A DNA stretch of 15,474 nucleotides from an uncultured Lachnospiraceae bacterium (GTDB lineage Bacteria; Bacillota; Clostridia; Lachnospirales; Lachnospiraceae). Made by a program: the position numbers and the translations under genes. The DNA lies in contig CAKRRJ010000056.1 of NCBI GenBank assembly GCA_934394615.1, positions 1-15,474 on the forward strand, written 5' to 3'. This document shows, piece after piece, positions 6,812-14,578 of this stretch. Position 1 is the stretch's first letter. The number at the start of each line of letters is the position of its first letter. The notes beneath the pieces were generated by a model. That model searched no databases and had not been told where the DNA came from. It saw nothing but the letters and a program-made list of their open reading frames with translations.

Positions 6812-9800
6812 ATGAAAAAGAATACCAATAAAAAACTGACCTATGTAAGCCGGGCGTGCATGACAGTCCTGACAACGGTTTTGATCATTTTGTTTTTCTT
6901 TATCATGTCACTTGTGGGGAAAATTCAGGGAACGGCCCGCGTAGTCAACTATGCCGGACTTGTGCGCGGCATGACCCAGCGCATGGTAAAATTGGAGGAT
7001 TCCGGCAGCCCGCAGGACAAGATGATCGGAACCCTGGAATCCATTATAAACGGACTGCGCTATGGAAGTGATGATCTGAATCTGGTGCGCCTGGACGACA
7101 GGGCGTTTCAGGACAAGATGCAGGAGCTTGCGGATTATTTTGCGGACCTGAAAGGCGAAGTGGAGCTTGTACGCGAATATGGATACGAAAACACACAGAT
7201 CATTGAGATGAGTGAGCAGTTTTTCCAGACCTGTGATGAGGCGACCGGACTTGCCGAGGCGTATTCCCAGAAGAAGGCAACCGCGTTAAATCAGCTGGAG
7301 CATGTAGTGTTTGCCGATATCGCGGGCCTGCTCATCCTCATTGCTATGGAGACATTTAAAGCGCTTCGTTATGCGGCGCAGAACCGCATCCTTCAGAAAA
7401 AGGTCTATCTGGATGAGGCAACCGGCCTTCCGAACAAGAACAAGTGCGAGGAAATCCTGGATAACGATGCCATTCTGAAAGATGGAGAGGCGGTGGCGGT
7501 GTGCGTGTTCGACTTGAACAATCTGCGCATCATCAACAACAATCTCGGACATGAGAAGGGCGATGAGTACATCCGCTCATTCGCGCTGCAGCTGCGCGCA
7601 GCCATGCCGGAGCAGTATTTTGTGGGACGTGACGGCGGCGATGAGTTCCTTGCGGTCATAAAAGGACTCGATGCGCCTGGAGCGGAAGCGTGTCTGGCGC
7701 TTGTTCACAGTCAGACGGAAGAATATTCCAAAGGTCATCCGGAGATGCCGATCAGTTATGCGGCCGGGTATGCCATCTCTGCCGATTTTGAGTCCTGTAC
7801 GATGCGCGACCTGTTCCGCCAGGCGGATAAAAACATGTACATCGACAAAAACCGTGCCAAGATGCTGGAGACGGCGGAAAAGCAGCAGGAGAACCTGCGC
7901 CTGTTAGAACAGATCAAGGCTCAGGGATATCTGTTCTCCGACTGCCTTTACTGCGATGCGCTGTTGGACCAGTACCGTGTGCTCCGCGCGGATTCGGAGT
8001 TTTTCCTTGCGGAGGATGGAAGCTATACCGGCGCGGTGGAGCAGATCATACAGGAACTGGCCCAGGGAGCGGAGAGAGGGCAGCTTCGCAGGGATCTGCA
8101 GCCGGAGGCATTGAACCGCACGCTCACAAAAGATCACGAAAAGCTGGAATTTCCGTATCAGTATATGGACGGGGAGATGGTGCGCAGAGGCCGTATGACG
8201 CTGCTGTTCATAAACGACACGGCAGATGGAAGGCTGCATCATTTTATTTTTGGGTTTGAGGCTTTTCATGACAGCAGTCAGGTGGCAGCAAACGAGAAAA
8301 TCCAGCTCACCCGCTATTATGAGCAGATGAAGCAGTCCATTCTGGAAAACGGAAATTATGTGGATGCGCTCATGGATACGGCAGAGGCTGTATACACGGT
8401 AGATTTAACGCATGACAGGCTGGAGAAGATTTTTTACCCGGCTCATGCGGACGAGTTTGCGATTGAGCAGGAGACACCGTGCTCTTACGATGAATACTGC
8501 GTTTCCAGAAGGGGTTTTGTCACAGAGGATACACTAGAAAACTATCGTATCGTGGATTCCTCAGAAAAACTTCTGGAACGTTTCCGCAGCGGTTCCAAGC
8601 AGGTTACGGTGGAGTACCGGGAACTTGGAGCGAAGGGACAGCCGGAGTGGCTGCAGAAAACCGTGCTGATGTCTCAGGATACGCTGTACGACGAAAAAGC
8701 GGGCCGTGAGATGACGGTCGTGCACGGCATCATCCTGTTTAAAAATACTTCGGTTTTCCATGAAAAGGAACAGAAAGAAAAAGAACGGCTGCAGGTTGCC
8801 TACGAGGAGGCAGATCTGGCAAGCAAAGCCAAGACTGAGTTTTTGAACCGCATGAGCCACGATATCAAGACACCGATCAACGGCGTGGTGGGAATGCTGG
8901 AAATTATCCGCAAAAATATGGATGACCGCGAGCGGGTGGAGGAGTGCCTTGGAAAAATTCAGCTCTCCACCAGCCACCTGATGGCTCTGGTCAACGATGT
9001 GCTGGATATGGGCCGCATGGAGACGGTGCAGACAGAGGAAAGCCAGGAGGCTTTTGATCTGGAACATCTGATGAGCGAGACCACCTCCCTTGTGGACGCG
9101 CAGCTCACGGAGACGGGCATCCGCCACTACCGGCACCAAAACATTCAGCACACAGCGCTGATCGGCAATCCGCTGCATCTTCGCCAGATCATGGTCAATC
9201 TGCTGAGCAATGCCATCAAGTACAATAAGCCGGGCGGACGGATCGATACCTACGCAAAAGAGCTTTCCTGCGACGGAGAGAGCGCGCTTTTTGAGTTCTG
9301 GATCACTGACACCGGCATTGGCATGCAGGAAGATTTTGTAAAGCATGAGCTGTTCAAACCGTTTACGCAGGAAACTGCAGACGCAAGGACGCAGTACAAA
9401 GGAACCGGTCTTGGCATGTCCATCGTCAAGAAACTGATTGAAAACATGAACGGTTCCATTGAGGTGGAGAGCGTGCCAGGAGAGGGGACAACCTTTACGT
9501 TCCGAATCCTGTTTCTTCTGGACCGGGCAGGCAGTGCGGATGTGGAGCAGGAAGAGAAAACTGCAAAAGACATTTCCGGACTCCGGATTCTGCTTGTGGA
9601 AGATAATGAAATCAACATGGAGATTGCCGAGTTTTACCTGACGGATGCCGGTGCCGCGGTGGATCAGGCCTGGAACGGCGCGGAGGCAGTGCAGAAGTTT
9701 GCGGATTCCGCTCCGGGAACTTATGATGCCGTCCTCATGGATGTGATGATGCCGGTTATGGACGGCCTGGAGGCGACGCGGCAGATTCGTTCCCTGAAAC

Positions 9801-10000
9801 GGCCGGATTCCGGGGAGATTCTCATCCTTGCCATGACGGCGAAGTCCTCACGCGACAGTGTCCGGGAGTGCGAACAGGCCGGAATGGACGGTTATATCGC
9901 AAAGCCGGTTGAGGAGGCAGAACTGGTGAAAATCCTGACAGAAAAATTGCGTGAAAAGCACAAAAACTGCAAAAGACAACGACAGAATGAAAACAGATAA
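6812..10000 (+). CDS. Membrane hybrid histidine kinase with an internal GGDEF domain and C-terminal receiver
   Basis: A 1062-residue signalling protein. Helix 1 (about residues 14-36) and helix 2 (about 166-186) bracket an extracytoplasmic sensor whose VVNYAGLVRGMTQRMVKLE resembles the NarX/PilJ-type input domain. A GGDEF domain follows (about 195-355) with FDLNN (Asp234) and an intact G275-G-D-E-F279. The inhibitory RxxD site is absent (PEQY at its place). Residues about 370-650 look like two PAS-type regions. The kinase core has His683 in RMSHDIKTPINGV, Asn800 in NLLSNAIKYN, D833TGIG and KGTGLGMSI. The receiver starts near 924 (LRILLVEDNE) with Asp977 in LMDVMMP and KP near residue 1031. 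It may thus both make c-di-GMP and run a phosphorelay, which is inference from intact motifs. No EAL domain or cognate regulator is next to it. The ribosome site is weak: GGGAG sits 15 bases before the ATG, and no closer in-frame start exists. Confidence 0.92.
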   Translation: MKKNTNKKLTYVSRACMTVLTTVLIILFFFIMSLVGKIQGTARVVNYAGLVRGMTQRMVKLEDSGSPQDKMIGTLESIINGLRYGSDDLNLVRLDDRAFQDKMQELADYFADLKGEVELVREYGYENTQIIEMSEQFFQTCDEATGLAEAYSQKKATALNQLEHVVFADIAGLLILIAMETFKALRYAAQNRILQKKVYLDEATGLPNKNKCEEILDNDAILKDGEAVAVCVFDLNNLRIINNNLGHEKGDEYIRSFALQLRAAMPEQYFVGRDGGDEFLAVIKGLDAPGAEACLALVHSQTEEYSKGHPEMPISYAAGYAISADFESCTMRDLFRQADKNMYIDKNRAKMLETAEKQQENLRLLEQIKAQGYLFSDCLYCDALLDQYRVLRADSEFFLAEDGSYTGAVEQIIQELAQGAERGQLRRDLQPEALNRTLTKDHEKLEFPYQYMDGEMVRRGRMTLLFINDTADGRLHHFIFGFEAFHDSSQVAANEKIQLTRYYEQMKQSILENGNYVDALMDTAEAVYTVDLTHDRLEKIFYPAHADEFAIEQETPCSYDEYCVSRRGFVTEDTLENYRIVDSSEKLLERFRSGSKQVTVEYRELGAKGQPEWLQKTVLMSQDTLYDEKAGREMTVVHGIILFKNTSVFHEKEQKEKERLQVAYEEADLASKAKTEFLNRMSHDIKTPINGVVGMLEIIRKNMDDRERVEECLGKIQLSTSHLMALVNDVLDMGRMETVQTEESQEAFDLEHLMSETTSLVDAQLTETGIRHYRHQNIQHTALIGNPLHLRQIMVNLLSNAIKYNKPGGRIDTYAKELSCDGESALFEFWITDTGIGMQEDFVKHELFKPFTQETADARTQYKGTGLGMSIVKKLIENMNGSIEVESVPGEGTTFTFRILFLLDRAGSADVEQEEKTAKDISGLRILLVEDNEINMEIAEFYLTDAGAAVDQAWNGAEAVQKFADSAPGTYDAVLMDVMMPVMDGLEATRQIRSLKRPDSGEILILAMTAKSSRDSVRECEQAGMDGYIAKPVEEAELVKILTEKLREKHKNCKRQRQNENR

Positions 10001-10030
10001 GATGACAGACGAAGGAGAGACAGACATTGA

Positions 10031-10312
10031 AGACAAATTCTCTCCATCTCCTCGGTTCTGTATTTTTTATGCGGCATCATGGATCTGTTCCCGGGATCAC
10101 TGCGCGGCATGGGACATTCCGGCGTGCCGATGATCCTTTCTGTGCTTGGAACAGTCGGAACAAGGCTGATCTGGATCTTTGGTGTATTTCCGCAGCACCG
10201 GTCACTGTATGTATTGTTCATTTCCTATCCGGCATCCTGGTTCATTACCATAGTGATGCAGGTGGTATGCTTTTATTTTGTAAGAAAAAAAGTGCGGGCG
10301 TCTACTCGCTGA
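10031..10312 (+). pseudogene. MATE transporter remnant (C-terminal fragment)
   Basis: The frame from 10031 to the TGA at 10310-10312 reads as the last 93 or so residues of a MATE exporter. It contains YFLCGIMDLFPGSLRGMG, then GVPMILSVLGTVGTRLIWIF and SYPASWFITIVMQVVCFYFV. An in-frame stop (10028-10030) and the end of the kinase gene lie just before it, so the remaining three quarters or more of the gene are gone. The internal ATG at 10079 has no ribosome site, so this is probably not a working small protein. It belongs to a different MATE branch from the intact exporter at 4326-5696, judged by the unlike C-termini. The likely history is a deletion that joined the kinase end to this fragment. 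Confidence 0.8.
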
Positions 10313-10332
10313 TAAAAATAATATGTACTCAG

Positions 10333-10377
10333 AAACCTCCTGTCATTCCTTTCAAAAGGGTGACAGGAGGTTTTTTC
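10333..10377 (+). terminator. Intrinsic terminator
   Basis: AAACCTCCTGTCA (10333-10345) pairs perfectly with TGACAGGAGGTTT (10361-10373), and the right arm runs into a six-T tract (10371-10376). The loop has a further small CCTTT/AAAGG pairing. It probably was the terminator of the lost MATE gene and now ends the transcript of the hybrid kinase. Confidence 0.92.
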
Positions 10378-10387
10378 TATTTTATGC

Positions 10388-10416
10388 TTGCATTTATGTT
10401 ATGACTATGATATAAG
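10388..10416 (+). promoter_or_regulatory. Promoter of the GntR-ABC operon
   Basis: TTGCAT (10388-10393), a 17-base spacer and TATAAG (10411-10416), with TGA directly before the -10 (extended -10). The inverted repeat that starts at 10412 overlaps the -10, so a bound repressor would block polymerase. Confidence 0.6.
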
Positions 10417-10442
10417 TGTATTAAGATGATTAATACACTTAT
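10412..10442. promoter_or_regulatory. Operator: perfect 13-bp inverted repeat for the GntR repressor
   Basis: ATAAGTGTATTAA (10412-10424) and TTAATACACTTAT (10430-10442) are exact reverse complements with a 5-base spacer. The GTGTA/TACAC core is of the type bound by YtrA-subfamily GntR proteins. It overlaps the -10 region and sits just ahead of the ribosome site of the repressor gene, so it fits autorepression of the whole operon. It could also form a hairpin in the leader RNA. Confidence 0.85.
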
Positions 10443-10466
10443 GCAGAAAGGAGAGACGAATGCAGC

Positions 10467-10841
10467 ATGATCCATTTGGACTATAAGGACAGCCGTCCGA
10501 TTTACGAACAGGTGGCGGACCGGCTAAAGGAACTGATGATCCTTGGTGTCTTGGAAGAGGACAGCCAAATGCCGTCTGTCCGCTCCCTGGCAACGGAATT
10601 GTCCATCAACCCGAATACCATACAGCGTGCCTACACAGAGCTGGAACGAAACGGATTTATCTATTCGGTAAAGGGAAGGGGAAGCTTTGTCGGGAGCATC
10701 AGCAGGCTCCGGGAGCAGAAACGCCGGGAGCTGGAGGAAAAGGTGGCAGGCCTGGCGGCAGAGGCAAAGAGCCTTGGCATGACAAAGGAAGCATTTGTCC
10801 GCATGGCTGATGAGCAATATGGAGGAGAGGAAACAGTATGA
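10467..10841 (+). CDS. GntR family transcriptional regulator, YtrA subfamily
   Basis: A 124-residue repressor. The N-terminal winged helix of the GntR type covers about residues 8-75 (PIYEQVADRLKELMILGVLE, then MPSVRSLATELSINPNTIQR and GFIYSVKGRGSFVG). Only a short helical tail of about 45 residues follows, which is the hallmark of the YtrA subfamily: it serves for dimer formation rather than binding a large effector domain. AAAGGAGAG at about 10447-10455 precedes the ATG by 11 bases. The stop overlaps the ATG of the ATPase gene (ATGA at 10838-10841). By analogy with YtrA of Bacillus, it should repress its own operon from the inverted repeat at 10412-10442 and be relieved by envelope-active antibiotics. 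The inducer here is unknown. Confidence 0.93.
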   Translation: MIHLDYKDSRPIYEQVADRLKELMILGVLEEDSQMPSVRSLATELSINPNTIQRAYTELERNGFIYSVKGRGSFVGSISRLREQKRRELEEKVAGLAAEAKSLGMTKEAFVRMADEQYGGEETV

Positions 10842-11737
10842 TAGAGGCAACCAATCTCACAAAAAAATTCGATGATATCCTTGCGGTGGATCATATCAGC
10901 GCGACCATCCGCGAGGGCAATGTGTTTGGCCTGATCGGGACAAACGGAGCCGGAAAGAGCACGTTTTTGCGTATGGCGGCAGGCGTGCTAAAGCCGGACG
11001 AGGGAAGTATCACCATAGACGGTATGGAGGTTTTTGAGAACGAGGCGGCAAAACGGAAATTCTTCTATATTTCCGATGACCAGTATTTCTTTGGAAATGC
11101 CACGCCGCAGGACATGATGAATTATTACCGCATCGTTTATCCGGAATTTGACGCGAACCGGTTTGATTCCCTTTTAAAGAGCTTTGGACTTCAGAAGAAC
11201 CGGAAGATCAATACGTTTTCCAAGGGCATGAAAAAGCAGGTATCCATCCTGTGCGGCATCTGCTCTGGAACGGAGTATCTGTTCTGTGATGAGACCTTTG
11301 ACGGTCTCGATCCGGTTATGCGCCAGGCGGTAAAGAGTATTTTCGCAAATGACATGGAAGAGCGGAAGCTGACGCCGATCATTGCTTCCCACAACCTGCG
11401 GGAACTCGAAGATATCTGCGACCATGTGGGACTGCTGCATAAGGGCGGCATCCTCTTAAGCCGTGACTTGGACGAGATGAAGATGAACCTGCACAAGGTC
11501 CAGTGTGTGTTGAAAGAAGGCATGCAGCCGGAACAGCTCACCGGACTCGACATCTTAAAGACCGAGCGGCGCGGAAAACTTCTGACCCTGACTGTGCGGG
11601 GCAATTTAAACCATGTAGAATTTGTTATGCAGCAGGCGGATCCGGTGTTCTATGAAACGATTCCGCTGTCCTTAGAGGAAATCTTTATCAGTGAAACGGA
11701 GGTAGTCGGTTATGACGTCAAAAAACTTATATTTTAA
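10838..11737 (+). CDS. ABC transporter ATP-binding protein, YtrB-like
   Basis: A 299-residue ATPase subunit. The Walker A motif is G34TNGAGKST42 with Lys40. Walker B is YLFCDETFDGLD, with Asp151 and the catalytic Glu152. The switch His lies in IIASHNLREL. The signature motif is degenerate: FSKGMKKQ stands where LSGGQ is usual, which is common in the YtrB/ABC-2 type ATPases. Residues after about 215 form an extra C-terminal domain. It presumably powers the permease encoded next, whose ATG lies 26 bases inside the end of this gene. GGAGGAGAGG just ahead of its ATG serves as ribosome site within the end of the GntR gene. The transported substrate is unknown. Confidence 0.94.
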   Translation: MIEATNLTKKFDDILAVDHISATIREGNVFGLIGTNGAGKSTFLRMAAGVLKPDEGSITIDGMEVFENEAAKRKFFYISDDQYFFGNATPQDMMNYYRIVYPEFDANRFDSLLKSFGLQKNRKINTFSKGMKKQVSILCGICSGTEYLFCDETFDGLDPVMRQAVKSIFANDMEERKLTPIIASHNLRELEDICDHVGLLHKGGILLSRDLDEMKMNLHKVQCVLKEGMQPEQLTGLDILKTERRGKLLTLTVRGNLNHVEFVMQQADPVFYETIPLSLEEIFISETEVVGYDVKKLIF

Positions 11738-13964
11738 GCTGATGCGAGAGGACTGGAAAAACCGTCTCTGGGCTCCGGCCCTCATTGCCCTGGCAAGCTT
11801 TTTCGCTTATCCGGTTTTTCTGGCTTTTATGGCAGGAAAGGCGTACCGGGACTGGAGCACAGCTGCGGAGGCCTTCAACTGGTTCTCGGAACAGTCCATA
11901 AGATGGATCTCTTTTGAAAACGGTGTGGCAGTTTTTTTTGTAGTGGCGGTTTCTCTGGTCTGCGGACTTAGTAGCTTCTACTATTTAACCTCCAGAAAGC
12001 GTGTGGATTTTTACCATAGCATACCGGTGCGGCGGGAGACCCTGTTCTTGGTCCACTATGCAGACGGCATCCTGATGCCGGCCATTCCGTACGCACTGGC
12101 TCTGGTCACTTCCGTGATCGTGTGCGCGGCAAACGGTGTGAGCACGGATGCTCTGTGCGCAACCGCTGTGAGTGCCTATGTACTGCACATGATCTACTAC
12201 ATCCTTTGTTACACAACCGTGGTGATCGCGTCCCTGATGACAGGTCATCTTGTGATCGGCTTTTTCGGCAGCATGACGCTGATGTTTTATATGCCGATCG
12301 CAGCCAGCCTGCTTGAATCCTTTTTTGAAAGCTTTTTTCTGTCCTATTATTATCCGGGTGACGATTCTGTGTTTGAAAATCTGATCCGGATTTCCCCGGT
12401 CATGGAGTATGTCCATACGGTATCGCTCTATGCAGATCAGAAGCCGGTGGTTATGGTGGCTGCGGCAGCGGTGATCGTATCGCTGCTCCTGATAGCGGCA
12501 GCAGTATTCCTCTACAAAAAGCGCCCGTCGGAGGCGGCAGGAAAGGCTATGGCCTTTGCGGTGAGCCAGCCGGTCATCCGGATACTCATTACAGTGGTGG
12601 CAGGTCTTGGCATAGGTGATTTCTTCTGGTCCCTGCAGCAATCTAACGGCTGGATGGCATTTGGCGTTGTCTGCGGAAGCGTGATTGCACACTGTGTGAT
12701 CGAGAGCATCTATCACTTTGATTTCCGGAAACTGTTCTCTCACAAGGGACAGCTTGCTCTCAGCACCTTCGCGGCACTGGCTATCCTGTTTGCGTTCCGG
12801 TTTGACGTATTTGGATACGATACATATCTGCCGTCCGCGGGAAAAGTACAGTACGCGTCGGTGGATATCAGCAGCTTAAACAACTGGGTTTCCTACGGAA
12901 AGGTAGTGGAAGACCAGGAAATGTACGGACATCGTATGCTTTACAGCTATGAGTCAGAATCTTCGGAGCCATATATGGCACAGCATATGCAGAGCACGGA
13001 TGTGGAGACTATCCTCAACTTTGCGGCAGCCGGAATCGAGGAGAACCGCTTCCGCAAGAATGAGTGGACTCATCCGGGCGCAATGGAAATGACCGTAACA
13101 GATGAGATGGCAGTTCCGGCGGAGATGTCAGAAAATAGCGAAACAACACGCTATACCACGGCGACCGTCACTTACACTTTAAAGAGCGGACGGAAGGTGA
13201 GCCGCAATTACACCATCAATATGACAAAGAGTTATGAACTGATCAAGAAGATCTGGCAGGATGAGGCGTACCAGAAGGCTGCCTACCCGCTTCTTGCGGC
13301 GGATGCAGATGCATTTGTTAATGTGCGCTACCGCCAGAGCCGTTCCAAAGGAGACCAGAGCCTGAAGAATTTAACGGCTGAGGAGAGGCAGGAACTGCTT
13401 TCCACATACCAGCAGGAATTTTCCGGCATGACCCTGGATCAGATGAAAGAGGAGATGCCTGTGGGGCTGATCCGCTTTACCAGTGAGACCGATGAAAAAG
13501 CCATTGCATGGTGGAACAACCCGAAAAAAACAGAGTATGATGACGAGGATGTCTGGAACTATTATTACGGTCCGGATGTGCGGGACCAGGATTTTTATCC
13601 GGTTTATCCGTCCTTTAAAAAGACCATCGCGCTTCTGGAACAGAATGGTGTCTCTGTGAAGAACGAAGAGCTTGCGGATAAAATTGTTTCTGTAACCGTG
13701 CGCGGCTACGCTCCAAAGACAGATTCTTACCAGGAGATCACATTTACTGATCCGGAAGAATTGAAAGCCCTGGGCGATATGACCCGCAATGAGCGGATGC
13801 TCTACTACGATCCAATGTATGAGGTAGAAGATCTGGCAGTAGATGTAACCGTGGCAGATAAAACGGGAAAAGCGGAAGAGGAAGACAGTGTGGAGAATAC
13901 ATACAGCAGCTTTTTCAAAAAAGGGGAAATTCCGCAGATCGTAAAAGACCGGATGGGATTTTGA
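11712..13964 (+). CDS. ABC-2 type permease-like membrane protein with large soluble C-terminal region
   Basis: A 750-residue protein, the membrane partner of the ATPase encoded before it. About nine hydrophobic helices fall in the first half (near residues 22-44, 72-92, 118-140, 152-175, 178-203, 246-268, 287-308, 314-333 and 347-364). After helix 2 comes SRKRVDFYHSIPVRRETLF (94-112), a stretch I recognise from YtrC/D-like permeases beside YtrA/YtrB operons. Residues about 370-750 are soluble, acidic and without helices or recognised domain. I recall such tails in proteins of a DUF6449 type, but this is unverified. GGAGG (11698-11702) lies 9 bases ahead of the ATG, inside the ATPase gene, so translation is coupled. 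A role in export of, or defence against, envelope-active compounds is inferred from the operon type only. Confidence 0.85.
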   Translation: MTSKNLYFKLMREDWKNRLWAPALIALASFFAYPVFLAFMAGKAYRDWSTAAEAFNWFSEQSIRWISFENGVAVFFVVAVSLVCGLSSFYYLTSRKRVDFYHSIPVRRETLFLVHYADGILMPAIPYALALVTSVIVCAANGVSTDALCATAVSAYVLHMIYYILCYTTVVIASLMTGHLVIGFFGSMTLMFYMPIAASLLESFFESFFLSYYYPGDDSVFENLIRISPVMEYVHTVSLYADQKPVVMVAAAAVIVSLLLIAAAVFLYKKRPSEAAGKAMAFAVSQPVIRILITVVAGLGIGDFFWSLQQSNGWMAFGVVCGSVIAHCVIESIYHFDFRKLFSHKGQLALSTFAALAILFAFRFDVFGYDTYLPSAGKVQYASVDISSLNNWVSYGKVVEDQEMYGHRMLYSYESESSEPYMAQHMQSTDVETILNFAAAGIEENRFRKNEWTHPGAMEMTVTDEMAVPAEMSENSETTRYTTATVTYTLKSGRKVSRNYTINMTKSYELIKKIWQDEAYQKAAYPLLAADADAFVNVRYRQSRSKGDQSLKNLTAEERQELLSTYQQEFSGMTLDQMKEEMPVGLIRFTSETDEKAIAWWNNPKKTEYDDEDVWNYYYGPDVRDQDFYPVYPSFKKTIALLEQNGVSVKNEELADKIVSVTVRGYAPKTDSYQEITFTDPEELKALGDMTRNERMLYYDPMYEVEDLAVDVTVADKTGKAEEEDSVENTYSSFFKKGEIPQIVKDRMGF

Positions 13965-13974
13965 TCAGCAAGTA

Positions 13975-14023
13975 AAAACAGGATATGCACGGGAACTATC
14001 GGTTCCCGTGCATATCCTGTTTT
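13975..14023. terminator. Bidirectional intrinsic terminator, perfect 22-bp stem
   Basis: Bases 13975-13996 and 14002-14023 are exact reverse complements with a 5-base loop. The right arm ends in TTTT, and on the other strand the stem is followed by TTTTTACTT. It lies between the convergent permease and Rrf2 genes and can end both transcripts. Confidence 0.9.
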
Positions 14024-14045
14024 AAAACTTGCATAAATATGCAAT

Positions 14046-14477
14046 TTACATGAGGTTTGCGTCTGGCATATTCCTCTGCTCCTCGACCAGATCGGCAAGG
14101 GTGGTGTTGTCTACTACGTTGTCGATGGCGTCTTTTAACTGCTGCCAGATCGTTAACGTGGTGCAGCGCCCGGCGTGTTCGCAGTGATTGATGTCTTCGT
14201 CCAGGCAGGAGACCGGGGCGAGGCTGCCTTCTGCGGCCCGAAGGATCATGCCGACGGTGTATTCCTCTGGTTTTCTGGTAAGCATATAGCCGCCCTGGGC
14301 ACCGCGGATACTCCGCACATAACCGGCTTTGTGAAGAAGTGAAACGATCTGTTCCAGATATTTATCGGAAATGCCCTGGCGTGCTGCCACCTGGCTGATC
14401 TTGGTACACTGGTCCGGATTCAGGCCAAATTCGATCATCATACGCAGTGCATAGCGTCCTTTGGTTGATACTCTCAT
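14046..14477 (-). CDS. Rrf2 family transcriptional regulator, IscR/CymR-like with three-cysteine motif
   Basis: A 143-residue Rrf2 regulator. The N-terminal winged helix begins MRVSTKGRYALRMMIEFG and includes the recognition region ISDKYLEQIVSLLHKAGYVR and the wing IRGAQGGYML. Three cysteines, Cys91, Cys99 and Cys105 (C-x7-C-x5-C), sit where IscR and NsrR bind an Fe-S cluster, so sensing of Fe-S status, oxidants or NO is likely; this is inferred from position. CymR, which senses cysteine supply with a partner enzyme, is the alternative. AGGAGGGATAACC directly ahead of the ATG supports the start. Its promoter carries an inverted repeat, which suggests autoregulation. No iscS, iscU or cysteine synthesis gene is in the window; the divergent gene is nadE. 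Confidence 0.93.
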   Translation of the reverse strand: MRVSTKGRYALRMMIEFGLNPDQCTKISQVAARQGISDKYLEQIVSLLHKAGYVRSIRGAQGGYMLTRKPEEYTVGMILRAAEGSLAPVSCLDEDINHCEHAGRCTTLTIWQQLKDAIDNVVDNTTLADLVEEQRNMPDANLM

Positions 14478-14492
14478 GGTTATCCCTCCTCA

Positions 14493-14519
14493 CAGGACAT
14501 TGTACAGGAAAATGTCCTG
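14493..14519. promoter_or_regulatory. Inverted repeat inside the Rrf2 promoter, probable operator
   Basis: CAGGACATT (14493-14501) and AATGTCCTG (14511-14519) are perfect 9-bp arms separated by 9 bases. The repeat covers the -10 and most of the spacer of the leftward Rrf2 promoter. This placement is typical of autorepression by Rrf2 proteins. Confidence 0.75.
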
Positions 14520-14527
14520 AATGTAAA
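14499..14527 (-). promoter_or_regulatory. Promoter of the Rrf2 gene
   Basis: On the minus strand TTTACA (14527-14522), a 17-base spacer and TACAAT (14504-14499) form a near-consensus promoter. It lies about 21 bases before the Rrf2 start codon, so the leader is short and the operator overlaps the -10. Confidence 0.7.
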
Positions 14528-14549
14528 TGGAATTGGAATCTTATCGTGC

Positions 14550-14578
14550 TTTATTTTTGGTGCAGGATATGTTATACT
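14550..14578 (+). promoter_or_regulatory. Promoter of nadE with extended -10
   Basis: TTTATT (14550-14555), a 17-base spacer and TATACT (14573-14578), with TGT directly ahead of the -10. The resulting leader of about 65 bases has only weak hairpins, so I see no riboswitch. Confidence 0.6.

Noticed and set aside
8561..9346. 261-residue minus-strand open frame
   Set aside because: It lies fully antisense to the kinase core of the hybrid kinase, whose motifs are intact. The translation is rich in His/Leu/Arg with no family look and is a shadow of the real gene.
10027..10404. Plus-strand frame of 125 codons starting at TTG after AAGGAG
   Set aside because: It is out of frame with the recognisable MATE remnant and runs through the terminator hairpin. 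The peptide has no protein-like pattern.
10460..10486. Eight-codon frame (ATG at 10460) overlapping the GntR start
   Set aside because: It has good spacing to AAGGAGAG, but is very short and could be chance. A leader-peptide role cannot be supported.
11985..12743. 252-residue minus-strand open frame
   Set aside because: It is antisense to the membrane half of the permease, and its composition (many His, Arg, Cys) is that of a frame shadow.
14029..14044. Small palindrome TTGCAT-AAAT-ATGCAA next to the Rrf2 stop
   Set aside because: A 6-bp AT-rich stem with no T tract beside a much stronger terminator is likely chance.
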